From Mesorhabditis belari (Eukaryota; Nematoda; Chromadorea; Rhabditida; Rhabditidae), in NCBI GenBank assembly GCA_958450365.1, contig CAUEEP010000428.1, positions 247,814 to 311,813 on the forward strand: DNA of 64,000 bases. Direction: 5' to 3'. The notes beneath the pieces are model-generated. The model did not search any database, was not told the origin of the DNA, and saw only the letters and a list, made by a program, of their open reading frames with translations. Positions 32,891-43,899 of the stretch are shown one piece after another; the stretch's first letter is position 1, and each line of letters begins with the position of its first letter. A program made the position numbers and the translations under genes.

Positions 32891-33539
32891 AATGAAAATG
32901 CATGTAAGAAAAAAATATGGACATGAATTTGTGGCTCTACTTAAATTCAGGAATTTCGTTTCGGCAATTTTAACAATAATTTTACTAATGCTATCGTTAA
33001 GCGCTTTTTCTAAAACTTGTGTTTTTCAGTGCTCATTTTATTTTAAATTTATTTTAACGTCACCGTTTCAACCTAAAGACATGGATGAGTTCTCGAAAAA
33101 TGCGCTCTCTTTTAAGCTATCTGATGGTAGTTTTAGGTTGAAAATTGGTGCAGCCATTTTTAAGAAATGTCGGAAAGATGAGTGGAGCGTAGCATAACGT
33201 AGTCGTCGGCTAGATAACGCTCCGTTTCATTCACTCTTTAATAGAGTAAATTACTGAATAAATTCTAAACACCGACATTAACGCCGGTTTAATTACGCAA
33301 GTTTGAGGTGTGCCACCGCAAGATGATCAACCGCAATGTAATTGATCCTACGGTCAGCGTAAATCCCAGAGCTAGACTACAGTATTACTCATTGGCATCT
33401 TCGGTAATCATACTGTTCCTGTATAAAAAATAGCAGCACCGGGGATCGAACTGTTGAAGCTGTGTTGTACTTGCTTAATTGTTTCTTCTTTCTTCGCTAA
33501 TAAAGCTACTCGAGTGACTATGGCCGGTATTCTTCTTCG

Positions 33540-33725
33540 TCAATCAAAAAATTGAGGTTTTTGGGACACTATTGCAAAGGCCGATGAAAAATGGATTTAC
33601 TACGATAACTCATCGCGAAAACAGCAGTGGTTAAGTCCAGGAGAACAGCCAAAAAACGACACCACAACGTGATGGAAGAAAGGCTATGTTCTTCTGTCGA
33701 ATCTTTAGGAGCATTGTTATTAGTA
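33540..33725 (+). pseudogene. mariner transposase fragment interrupted by a Tc1-like element
   Basis: ADEKWIYYDNSSRKQQWLSP then GEQPK is the mariner DEKW region with the first catalytic Asp. The frame breaks soon after and the sequence is cut by the Tc1-like element starting at 33731. Nothing clearly continuing it is visible after 35364. Confidence 0.65.
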
Positions 33726-33730
33726 TCATA

Positions 33731-35364
33731 CAGTCATGGACAAAAGTCTTGGTGGGTCCTGGGTGGCAACTTTCAAACCCAAATTAGGAACCTTCCCGAG
33801 AGGCTATAAAAAAGTTGTCACAAGTATTTTTGAGCATTTTTACTCTACTTTTAGTTATGACCAAGCATTGAACTCGAAAGTTGATTTTAAACAACAAAAA
33901 TAAGCGTCAAAGACAAAAAGGTCACAAAAACAATGGACAAAAGTCTTGGCGGCACAGACATAGAGGCGAAAAATTCAATATTTTGTGGGTCCGCCTTTAG
34001 CTGCAATGACCGCTTGGAGCCTCCGGGGCATACTGTCAACTAGATCGCGTAAAATTTGTCGCCCAAACTCGCCGTACAAAGTACCAAAGATCCGCCTTAG
34101 AGCTAAACCGTCTTCCCGTGAGTTTCGTCTTGATAAACGCCCATAGGTGTTCAATAACATTCAAATCGGGGCTATATGGAGGAGCTGAAACAAGTTGAAC
34201 ACGATTTGCGCGGAACCATCCGGGTAGGCGAGCTCTTCCTCCACTGGCAAGTCGAACAGTGCGGCCCATAAGCAACTGAGTCTTGTGGCAAGGAGCATTG
34301 TCCTGGTAGAGGAGCCATCCTTGTCCCATGTTGGCGGTCGCAAAAGGAAGAAGATGGTTCTCCAGGATCGTCTTGTAGCGCTGAGCATCAAGAGTCGAGT
34401 TGAGAAGGACCAATGGACCCGGTGAACTTCTTGCCATAGCTCCTAAAAAAACAAGATTAATATACATAACAAGAGAAGGTTTCTTACCCCATACCATGAC
34501 CGCTCCACCACCAAATTTCACCGTCGGACGCAAGTATTTAGAGCTGAATCGTTGTCCCACAGGTCTCCGAACCAAATGGTTTCCATCCGGTTGAAAAAGA
34601 TTGACTTTTGACTCATCAGTGAAAATAACATTTGCCCAATCGTTGGCGGTCCAACTTGCGTACTTTTTCGCGAAGTTCAACCTGAGTTTTCGGTGTCGGG
34701 CAACCATTAGGGGTTTCTTGGCAGCTCTTCTAGTCACCAATCCAGCTTGAATCAAACGACGGCTAACAGTTTTTCATGAGATAAACTTATTTGAAAGATT
34801 CTTGATGAAAGCCACGCCGTCGGTTGCTGTCTTTTTCGATTCTTCTCGATGATCCAAAATGAGTTTACGATCCTCCCTTGGAGTTGTAATCGGTGGGCGG
34901 CCTGTTTTGAGCTTTCGATGAAGGTTTACAGTTGCATTTGCGTTGTGTGTGATGCGTTCAACTGTCCTCGTACCGCATTTGAATTTTTCCGCCATATCTT
35001 TTTTCTTTCTCTCCTCTATTTCTTGCTTCTACAATTGCTTTTTTGTCTGGTGTTGATAAATACGCATCTGAAAAAAATTAAAACATTACAAAAATATAGG
35101 CAAGATACACAAAAAAGAAAAAAAAAATCGGTATCGTAGTAAGCCGCCAAGACTTTTGTCCATTGTTTTTGTGACCTTTTTGTCTTTGACGCTTATTTTT
35201 GTTGTTTAAAATCAACTTTCGAGTTCAATGCTTGGTCATAACTAAAAGTAGAGTAAAAATGCTCAAAAGTACTTGTGACAACTTTTTTATAGCCTCTCGG
35301 GAAGGTTCCTAATTTGGGTTTGAAAGTTGCCACCCAGGACCCACCAAGACTTTTGTCCATGACT
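33731..35364 (-). mobile_element. Tc1-like element with 225-bp terminal inverted repeats
   Basis: Ends CAGTCATGGACAAAAGTCTT (33731) and its inverse (to 35364) are flanked by TA at 33729-33730 and 35365-35366. The inverted repeats extend about 225 bp each and are nearly identical, with an inner repeat of GGACAAAAGTCTTGG. The 1,634-bp element carries one transposase gene on the minus strand. The arms' high identity suggests recent activity. Confidence 0.95.
33972..35060 (-). pseudogene. Tc1-like transposase, nearly intact, unusual D-E spacing
   Basis: A helix-turn-helix region (FKCGTRTVERITHNANATV) is followed, after an in-frame TGA near 34773, by VIFTDESKVNLFQPDG, a 44-nt intron at about 34443-34486 (exon joins MVWG to AMARSSPGP), LLYQDNAPCHKTQLL and PPYSPDLNVIEHLWAF, ending VIAAKGGPTKY. 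From the DNAPCH Asp to the Glu of VIEHLW I count 49 intervening residues. An extra block of about 15 (TVRLASGGRARLPG) sits where Tc1 has 34. A single frameshift near 34046 separates the last 37 residues. At least one more frame change is near the start. It is defective as it stands but recently so. Confidence 0.85.
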
Positions 35365-35515
35365 GTAGCTGCTTAGTGAAAAGCATCAAACCAAAAAGGC
35401 AAAAGAAATTTGCAGCACCGGGGATCGAACCTGTGAGCGTAACCTAGTCGTTTCTTGCTAATTAGCATTTATCTTGCATTATCTTTAATGTGATCTTGAT
35501 TATCTTGAATGTAAC

Positions 35516-36737
35516 ATAAGCATGCATACACGAGTCTCCGTCTTTTGTAATCAAAATGCTTGGAGTACACCCAGCTGGAATCAAAGCACTATAGAGACTG
35601 ACGTCGATAAAATGACCCACAAAGCGATCATCGTCACTGGATAAAAAGATTGAAATGGCATACATTAAGAGATTTACTTGAATGTAATCAATTTCAGCAT
35701 TGGTTTCGACTTTTTCCCTGGTGGTGGTCCCATTATAAACTCGTATTTGCACTCTCGATCCGCCCGGTCCTAGGTTTTTGATGAATCTAGCAGAAAAAAG
35801 CACAAATATCCCAAGAAATGACCCACCCATCGGAATTTCTGCAATTGTCGCGGATTCGATCTTTGCAACATGAAAGAAATCCAGGTCGGCCTCGAATTTG
35901 CCTCAAATTTCATTGCAAACGGGAGCGTTTCGCTGAAAACTTCGTCTTTCTGAAACACTTCCAACGAATAATCATATCGATCTGAAATTCTGACGTTAAC
36001 ACAAACAAAATTTAATTTGTCGAAACGTTAAACGAGTCAAAAAGATCTACCATCCATCCATTCTTGAAGTCTCACAGAGATCGTCGTGTCCCTGAGCTCA
36101 TTTCCAAGTTCATGATCATGAACGGCTCTTCCCGAAAAAGAGATATTGTTGTTTTTTGATGTAAAAGAGCACTTTTGGTAGTGTCGGTTCGTTTTAAGGC
36201 GGTATCTGAAATTGAGATTAGCTATGCATAAAATAAAATAATCTCTTTACCCATGACTACAATTTTTCAGCTCTTTCTGTTTTCCGTCAACAAGAAATGG
36301 GGCAACGAGTGAACAATTTGTTTTCTGGAATCAGATTGGAAATGAGAATGAGGATGAGAAATTTAGAGGGATAAGTCACAAAGATATTCCCATCAGGACA
36401 AACACACCTCTATCGTTACTGCCTCGACGCAAAAGCGAGCCATATCGATGATCATTGTACAATTTTGACACGATGGATCAACATCAATACAAATAGAATC
36501 ACTTAGCACTTAAAGATCTGTTTTTCTTTGTAACTTTTTTTAAGTTATCAAGTTTAAAGCTTAGTGTCACAAAAGCCACTCACCGCCGGCGAATAGAGAA
36601 TTGCTGATGGCAAAAAATGGCTGATTCTCAGTGAGTGTCTGTTTTATCCAACAACCCACTGTGACAATTTTTATCGATTGCATTGTTACTTCGAATCCTT
36701 GATATGCAATTGACGGTGAATAGGGAGACCAAAGGAG
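35516..36737 (-). CDS. Cys-rich extracellular-type protein, gene A
   Basis: Exons 36584-36737, 36408-36508, 36251-36324, 36051-36205, 35827-35981, 35678-35786 and 35516-35636. Readable strands are YQGFEVTMQSIKIVTVGCWI, DPSCQNCTMIIDMARFCVEA, TNCSLVAPFLVDGKQKELKN, RYRLKTNRHYQKCSF and SRVQIRVYNGTTTREKVETN. The CxxC followed by IID and a third Cys recurs in gene B at 41.1 kb, so the two are paralogues in tandem. NXT/S sites and cysteine pairs suggest an extracellular domain, but I found no signal peptide exon and no membrane helix. I do not recognise the family. It is followed by 3.8 kb of nested transposons. Confidence 0.65.
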
Positions 36738-37018
36738 CTGAAATTAACAGATTCTCCATGTCTAGAGTGTGTTCTTGTGATTAATCTCTCTAAATCTCTT
36801 CTTGTCATTAATCTCTCTAAAGCGTGGGCTTCAAAAAGGTAACCGTAGTTATGTAAATTGTTATGCTAATTTCTTTAAATGAAAATTTAAACTTTTCATT
36901 CATCATTTACTCTTTCTTAGTACTGCGAAGTATCCGTATCTTTTCTAACATTCTTGCCAAATATTTCGGATAAGATTCAGATCCGAGAAAATCCGTGGGA
37001 TAAACTATTTACAGTCAG
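36738..37018. other. upstream region of gene A
   Basis: No exon that I can defend. It holds a short duplication of TTAATCTCTCTAAA. The missing first exon of gene A may lie here. Confidence 0.4.
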
Positions 37019-37267
37019 TCGCTGACACGTCAAATTTGGGCTAAAAAGTAAAAACTGCGGAAAAGCATTAGGCTTAGGCTTAGGCTTGGACTTAGTGCGT
37101 AGGCTAGCGGCTGGCGCCTAGCACTAAGTCTATTTGGGTTTGGGCTGAACCCCCATTTTTTCGATCTCAGCGAGTTCTGGGATTAGGCTTAGGCTTAGGC
37201 TTAGGCTTAGGCTTAGGTTCAGGCTCAGTTTTTTTTGCCTTTTAGCCCAAATTTGACGTTCCAGCGA
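37019..37267. mobile_element. foldback carrying nematode telomere repeats
   Basis: 31-bp inverted arms (TCGCTGACACGTCAAATTTG at 37019 and its near-inverse ending at 37267) enclose (TTAGGC)3 at 37068-37085 and (TTAGGC)5 plus TTAGGT at 37183-37218, with degenerate copies between. Confidence 0.85.
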
Positions 37268-37449
37268 GGTCTGGTTTGTAGAAATTTGGAATCTACGCAT
37301 ACGATTCCCTTATGTGATAACATTTTTGAAACTCTACAGCCTTTCCTAAAGCGTTTTCCAAATGATGCGCAAATGTGCAATTGCGCAAAAAAAGGCGTTA
37401 ACACGCTCGTTATATAGTGCGATTCACACGTAAAAGTAATTCAGATATA

Positions 37450-38702
37450 TGAGGTATTACGGAAAAGAACTGCGTGTTTCTTACTCAACTTCAATCATCA
37501 AAAATTTTTTATTTAAAGCCACTAACTATTCAAAATAAAAACCCCTTTCAATCAATGCACTTTTGCCAGCAGAAGACTTTTCGATTCCATTTATGTAGAA
37601 ATCAGAAGTTCTAGAATTGATAAAAGTGTTAATGGCATTTTAAACCTCCACCGCATCTGTAAATTGCAAATATTTGGTCTCTGAGAAAGCAATCAAGGTG
37701 CTTAAATAAGTGATAATCAGTTGGCGATAGGTCTGGTGAATAGGCTGGATGAGGTAGGATTTCGATGCTTAAATCATTGTGTGCATTGAGTGTCATTGCA
37801 GAGACGTGAGGACTTGCGTTGTCCTGCAGCAGGATAGGGCCTTTTCGATTGATCAACGGTTCCAAAACCTGCAACTTTGAGCGCATCTCCTTGATTTGTT
37901 GCACGTAGACCTCCGAAGTGATGCTTTGGCCGCTTTTCAGCAACGAATAGTGTATCACTCCTTTCTTATACCGCCAAATCGACAACATGACCTTCTTTGA
38001 GTGGATATCCGGTTTTGGAAAAGAAGTCTGAGTTTTACCCTTATCCAAACATCCCGAATTTCGCTTCCGATTATCGTAAAGGACCCATTTTTCATCGCAC
38101 TTTATCAATCAATCCAAAAAAGGACCTTTCTTGTTTCGAAACTTCAAAGAAGATGAAGTGAGAAATCGAGCAAATTTCATTCAATAGATGCAGAGTTCAT
38201 TTCTCGAGCTTCTTCACTTTGCCAATCTCTTTCAAATGATCGCTAACTGTCATAACTCTAACACCAAAGTGCTTCGTCAGCTTCAGCTTCATGGTTCGAG
38301 GACCAGCTTTGACAAAAGGCTTCAAATCCTCATTGTCAAGTAGTCATGGGCAGCCTCGGCCCTCTATCTCTTCGAGCTTCCCATCTCCTTCGTGGAATTG
38401 CTTGAAACAAACTTGCGCAGTGCGAACTGATACAGTGTCTTGTCCAAATGCTGCATTTCTTGCTGAATGCCCGAGTTTGAATACAGACAAGAGAATCGTG
38501 CGAATTTGTTTTTTGTCCATATTTGGAAGTCCGAGTCCTAAACATTATAGATAATTAAAAAGCAAAAAAAGGAAACACAAAATCTTTAAGCAAACTGAAA
38601 TAAGAATAACCTAGCATTAAATTAAAAATAATCATCAAATCTAGGTTTTTAAAAACTATGTCAAAGTCAATTAGCCAGCCGGTTATTTTCCGTAGTACCT
38701 AA
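37450..38702 (-). mobile_element. mariner element, 1.25 kb, transposase degenerate
   Basis: Ends TGAGGTATTACGGAAAAGAA and ATTTTCCGTAGTACCTAA are inverted repeats flanked by TA at 37448-37449 and 38703-38704. On the minus strand the whole transposase can be followed from MDKKQIRTILLSVFKLGHSA near 38520, through KLTKHFGVRVMTVSDHLKEI, CDEKWVLYDNRKRN, ILLQDNASPHVSA and PAYSPDLSPTDYHLFKHL (34 residues between the last two Asp), to SALIERGFYFE near 37545. There are at least three in-frame stops or shifts (about 38327, 38205, 37650). Confidence 0.9.
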
Positions 38703-38711
38703 TAATTTACA

Positions 38712-39186
38712 TACCGTAAATACTGTAATAATACCCCACTCCCATAATGATGGTGCGGAGTGTTGCGTAGTCTAGTGTTGTTGGAACCAAATTTCGAGGG
38801 ATAAAGAACCAAATTTAGAGAGAAAAGAAACCAAATCTGTAGAGATAAGGAACCAAATTTAGAGAGAAAAGGAACCAAATTCGTAGAGATAAGGAACCAA
38901 ACTTAGAGAGGGAAGGAACCAAATTTTAAGAGATAAGGAACCAAATTTGTAGAGATAAGGAACCAACACTACGCACCTAGCTTTGGACGTGTTTTTCTCG
39001 ACACTGGTTTATGCTACAATGCGTGCTTAGATATCAAAAAATAGTCCTGAATTTCAGCTATTTTTTTGATACCAAAGACGCATTTTTGAAAGTACGGGCG
39101 CTTTGAAAAAAAATGAAATACTAAAAAACTTTTGCGACGACGCGACTGTACGAGGGGGGTGGGGTACTATTACAGTATTTACGGTA
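38712..39186. mobile_element. MITE (TACCGTAAATACTG family), copy 2 with tandem repeat inside
   Basis: The same inverted ends as the copy at 21250. It is lengthened by an array at 38780-38975 of GATAAGGAACCAAATT plus GTAGA, about nine imperfect 20-bp units. The same unit occurs inverted near 25755-25800. Confidence 0.88.
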
Positions 39187-39449
39187 TGCACCAATTTGTT
39201 TAATTGAGACAAATCTGAGAGAAATAATTGACTTTTAATCGATTGAAAATTTGTTGATGCAAATTTATTCAATTAATGGAACACAAGGAACCACAAAAAC
39301 ACAAGAAACCCACTCTATTCATATCGCTGCGTTTTCTAAAATTTGCCGACTTTTCAAAGCTATTATAACATTGCCTTTAGCTTTTATCGAACCTATCTCT
39401 CCTTTAAAGTAATGAATGATCAGACTTTAATTAGTTATGAATAAAGAAA

Positions 39450-41400
39450 TCACTTGAAACGAGGTTCCCGATACTTGTGTCTCGAAATTTGTCACATCGT
39501 CCGTAAAACTGAATTCATATGCTTTGTTCGCTTTTTCCAAGATGAAAACCATACTTATATGTAAGTATTTTCCCACACCAACATGCACATTCCTCAGTAT
39601 TATCACCAGTTATCACCAAGTTTCCATTTCTCACCGAATGCACCTTTAAATCCATCAGCAAGTAGTTTTCCCCAAACTAAAATTTACTGCTTTTTGATGT
39701 CGATCGACTTTTCCACGATCGACTCAACGTTTACTCAACAATTAGAACGTACGATCGATTCTTGAGTTGTCGGTCTTACACATTGATTTAATGACATATC
39801 GTATTGAACAGAATCATCGAAAATCCAGGGATAAGCAAAACTCGTGATGAGCATTGGTGATTCGTAGAATTGACCACCCAAATAATTGCTTTCTGTAAAG
39901 AAAGCAATGAAATCTTTCGTAAAGAAATGAAATTTCACAAAAAAAAACTGTCTTAGAATCAATTTTTATTCAAAAGGTACCTCCAATTCCCGGCAGAGAG
40001 ATCACCAAACAAAAAGAACATTGCTCATCGGAGATCACCGTTGAAACGGTTGATGTTGATTTGAATTGAGTGAAATAACTAAATATAACAATAATAAACG
40101 GTAATAAACATTTAGTAAACAGTAATTAAACAGTAATAAACATTTAGCGTCATTTCCTCAATGAATTCCTCAAGGAATACTCAAGGTTTCCCATATTTTA
40201 ACTCTAAAATCATACTCGATATCGACGATCGTTTGTTGATCATTCTCAATTTTCCCCCAAGCCGATCCAATATAAACTCGATGTTTTGTGAGTGGATCAC
40301 AGGTGATATCTGGCTGAAATTATTTGAACTTTAGCAATTACTTGCCCCATGCCAATCAAATATCTATACAAACCGTTAATCGCCAACAAAGCGGTTCAGG
40401 ATCTATGGTTGATTCTACGGGGTTGAAGATTTTAAGCATAAATAGAGGGCCATCGTTTTCACTGGAAATTTAAGTTGTATGGAAAGTTAATATATCAGAT
40501 TATTTAAACCCTGATACAATAAAATCTTAATATCACGTTGAATTGATCGAATCGGGATGAGCGACAATGGTAACCAATGAATGATCGGGAACGAGAACTT
40601 CATAATCAAGTTCACTCAATCCATTGGGGTTGGATTTTCTTGGAGTTGGGATAAGAAGGAAGTTTCCAGGGTCTGAATGGAATTTAGAGCTTTAAATAAT
40701 AAGATTTATCTATTATTGATAATATAGTCTCTAGTTTATTTTACTCTGATTTATCGGATTTATTTCAAAACGAAATTCTCTTACCATTAATCCATTGTCG
40801 AACTCGAAATGACAAAGCGTACTCAAATTTGAATTCTTCAGCTAATGAAGCACTGATTACACGAAGATTTGTAGCATTTATTCTCATTGTACAATGATAT
40901 AGAAGAGTTTTAAAATTTTGAGATATGGGGCTAAATATAATATTTAGTGTAAATAAAAGAACGAACATTGGATTGTCACAGAAATGAAAATCGATGACTT
41001 GGCCATTAATTGAGAATGGATATGGATCATAGCAGAAGATTCGTTTTGCCTCGTTTTTGAGTTTCTTAAAGTCTTGCCTTGTTAATCTCCAGTAAGAAGT
41101 ATCCATTCAACTCACCCAATCCTCGCCCGGTCTACTCGGCATCGAGCAATTAATCCTCGAGAAATCAATCATAAATTCACATCCATCACATCCACTCAAT
41201 GCTATGCTCTAATTGGGAATTCATTAAAATCAAAGCTCTTTTCTAACTTTTTCATTTCTCAAACGAATCCCGTGAATAGCAAAAGATGGATTTTGTTGCG
41301 TTAAATTGTAGAAACGAATGGAATTAATGAGATGAAATTCGAGGAAAAGAAAGGAAGACTTCATTGCAAATATGTTTGTTGAAAGTAGAACACTTTGTTA
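39450..41400 (-). CDS. Cys-rich extracellular-type protein, gene B
   Basis: A paralogue of gene A read from about 41390 leftward: FHLINSIRFYNLTQQNPSFA, SGCDGCEFMIDFSRINCSM (about 41110-41220), YWRLTRQDFKKLKNEAKRIF (about 40980-41100), CTMRINATNLRVISASLAEE (40765-40890), LSELDYEVLVPDHSLVTIVA (about 40520-40670), EPLCWRLTV, HRVYIGSAWGKIENDQQTIV (about 40190-40310), then DEQCSFCLVISLPGIGG, SNYLGGQFYESPMLITSFAY, ending near 39450. The CxxC-x4-ID core and spacing match gene A. No signal peptide, membrane helix or kinase is seen. I have not fixed every splice site, so the limits are approximate. Confidence 0.6.
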
Positions 41401-41632
41401 GACAAAACCAGCATTTCCCAACCAACTGATAGAAGAATTATTCTTTGTAATCTGGCTCAACGCTTTCATCTTCGCCTTTCTTTCTATGAACCAGCAAAAA
41501 TTTATTTAACCCGAAGCAGAGATTTCAAGAATTTCCATTCCTAGGCACTCACAATCACAAATCATCAACTATTACACAAATTCAACAATCGTTTCCTCAT
41601 CATTTCCAATATTCCCTCGATCCGATCCTACA

Positions 41633-41946
41633 TGAACTCGTTTTGTTTTGTTTGTTTGTTTTGTTTGTTTGTTTTGTTTGTTTGTTTGTTTGTTTTGTTT
41701 GTTTGTTTTGTTTGTTTGTTTGTTTGTTTGTTTGTTTGTTTGTTTGTTTGTTTGTTTGTTTGTTTGTTTGTTTGTTTTGTTTGTTTGTTTTGTTTGTTTG
41801 TTTGTTTGTTTTGTTTGTTTGTTTTGTTTGTTTTGTTTGTTTGTTTTGTTTGTTTGTTTGTTTGTTTTGTTTGTTTGTTTTGTTTGTTTGTTTGTTTGTT
41901 TGTTTGTTTGTTTGTTTGTTTGTTTGTTTGTTTGTTTGTTTTTGTT
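41633..41946. repeat. (TTTG)n/(TTTTG)n microsatellite, about 310 bp
   Basis: TTTG units interrupted by TTTTG. A direct duplication of TTCCTAGGCACTCACAATCA (41540 and 41961) flanks it, so the expansion sits between two copies of one host segment. Open frames across it (Phe/Val/Cys/Leu or Asn/Lys/Gln/Thr) are artefacts. Confidence 0.97.
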
Positions 41947-42066
41947 TTCTTACTGTAGCATTCCTAGGCACTCACAATCACAAATCATCAACGAATTGAA
42001 AAGAATTGAATCAATGAAATGAAATAGATGAAATGAGATGAAATATAATGAAAAGTAAAGAAAATT

Positions 42067-42318
42067 TCATTGTAAAAAATGAAAGCTTTGCTCGGAAAAC
42101 TTTGCTGAACACTCAGACAACTGATATGCAAATAATACTTTGTAATTCCCAGGTTCGGTTGGTGTTTCTTCACTCGCAAGTTTCAGCAAGACGGAAACGC
42201 AGGAGTTGATCTTTTCAGTATTGTGTTCCTTGTAAGTTTTATGTAAGTTTAGTGCATATTTGTGACGTTTAATTTGAGAAATGATTTTATCAAACTCTAA
42301 ACGAACCAAAGAAGACAA
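42067..42318 (-). pseudogene. fragment of a third gene A/B relative
   Basis: RLEFDKIISQIKRHKYALNL and LASEETPTEPGNYKVLFAY on the minus strand resemble a shorter, broken version near 41400-41480 (GEDESVEPDYKE). This suggests a duplicated 5' segment of gene B. No other exons are found before the foldback at 42323. Confidence 0.45.
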
Positions 42319-42322
42319 AATA

Positions 42323-42930
42323 TTGGGTTGTCCAGTTATGAATGCGCGTTTTTTACTATTTTGTTTTCACAAGATATTTCTCAAGATACCGAAATCACGA
42401 AAAAGATATATATGAGTATTATTCGAAAGCTGAAGATCTCCTCTACATTTTGATATAAAAAGTTTTTGAATTTGTTCAGCTTTTGGGCAAGTTGACTGCA
42501 CCGAAGAAGAGGTGGCCAAAAAGTGGAAGGGTGCCTTTGGATCAAGTTTTGGCTCCGCTCAAATTGAGTTAACCGTTTGATGTTTGGCCAATAGATATAT
42601 CAATACAACTTTTTTTAAATATAACAATTTCAGAGCATCTTTACTTTTCTTTTCTTTTCTGGGCGGTTATTTTACACCATAAAACTTGAGGAATAGCTAA
42701 GCTGGAATGGGTTTTTTTTTTTCGAAAACGACCTCTCCCTTTGTGCAGTCAATTTCCCAAAAAGTTGAATGAATTTAAAAACTTTTTTATTCCAAAATGT
42801 AAAGGAGATCTTCAGCTTTCGAATGATATACATCATATACATAACACTCATATACATCTGTTCGATATCTTGAGAAATTTACAAATGAGTAAAAACTGGA
42901 TAATAACTGGACAATAACTGGACAACCCAA
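42323..42930. mobile_element. 608-bp foldback element
   Basis: Ends TTGGGTTGTCCAGTTATGAA and AACTGGACAACCCAA. Imperfect inverted arms of about 190 bp pair CGAAAGCTGAAGATCTCCT (about 42428) with AGGAGATCTTCAGCTTTCG (about 42805). The centre is unrelated AT-rich DNA. No coding capacity. It abuts the 3' end of the small membrane-protein gene. Confidence 0.88.
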
Positions 42931-42954
42931 TCTATTTACATTATGCAATAGTTA

Positions 42955-43891
42955 CATTAGGAATTGATGCATATTGCTCTTTCTTTTCGGAGGATTGATG
43001 ATCTCTGAAAAGTGGTACATAAAAGTTTAGGGATTTTCGATTTCAATAGTTAAACTTGGAATATGGAACTGTTTAATTGGAATAGCACTTTTTAATTCAC
43101 CTAATATCTTTGTAGAATGAATACTTCAATGCGCCAAGCCATGGAACGAGTAGTTGAAGATAGATTGAGCCTGAAAAGTAAAGGAAAAGTTGAGGAGAAG
43201 CTGAGCTTCAATGAATCTTCTCCAAAACTCACCGAATGCCAAGATCAACACGTTGAATCTTTGCAAACTTGCTTGCGATTTACTGAAAGGAGAAATTTTC
43301 AGCCAATTTCAGTCAAGCATTTAACCTGAATACTCGATAAATCCCCAAGAACAACGAAACTTCAAAAACAATCAATATCTCGAATATCTGAATAAGTTTA
43401 TAGCTTTATTTTAAAAGGTTTTCTTGAAAAAGCTTCCTTTTAAAAAGCTTTCTTTTAAAAAGCTTTCTTTATCTTTCTTAAAACTTACAAATAAAGCAAA
43501 GTAGACTTTTGAAAAACTTGAGCTCAACGTGTAAATGGTGAGAATGGCTGGGAGTGTGACCAGAATCATTAACAGGATTGAGATCTCCTAAAATCTAACA
43601 TTTAAATCCCTATTTTTTAATCAAATACCGTAATCTGTCGTTCGGTTGTTTGTTCATTTGACACCAAAGTGATTTGATTGTACCAAAGACACGAGAAAAG
43701 CCAAATCAATTCGAAAAAGATGAGAAGAGCGACGGGAAGCTGGAAAGGATGTAATATTTTTCATATTTTTCATTCTGTTTCAATTTATAGTATTTTATTA
43801 TTGAAAAGCTGAGTCCTACCCTCGATTTGATCTCTTTACATGTTTCCCGGTTGTCCTTGAGAGCCGATTTGAGCGAATGAGTGAACCACAT
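42955..43891 (-). CDS. small multi-pass membrane protein, not recognised
   Basis: ATG at 43889-43891 (MWFTHSLKSALKDNRETCKE). Exons 43820-43891, 43629-43739 and 43489-43587 join in phase and give helices LPVALLIFFELIWLFSCLWY and ISILLMILVTLPAILTIYTL. Further left an exon near 43265-43310 and one near 43085-43160 encode a third helix (FNVLILAFGSIYLQLLVPWL) and YSFYKDIR, ending near 42955. The acceptor before the third-helix exon is out of phase by one base with the upstream exon, so a small exon is missing or the gene is damaged. It could be the tail of a chemoreceptor-like protein, but no diagnostic motif is visible. Confidence 0.5.
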
Positions 43892-43899
43892 TTTGGTGG

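Noticed and set aside
32799..33197. 132-codon plus frame with a hydrophobic stretch
   Set aside because: No splice context, no family resemblance, and it lies among transposon relics; probably chance in AT-rich DNA.
33420..35430. GCACCGGGGATCGAAC at 33435 and 35412 as tRNA ends
   Set aside because: The B-box complement is good in both, but no convincing A-box or cloverleaf could be drawn; kept only as possible tRNA-derived relics.
41600..42022. Open frames of Phe/Val/Cys/Leu and Asn/Lys/Thr/Gln
   Set aside because: Translations of a TTTG microsatellite with no flanking coding signal.
43117..43329. Plus-strand frame MNTSMRQAMERVVEDR
   Set aside because: The minus strand here reads a membrane helix with splice sites on both sides, so the plus frame is a shadow.
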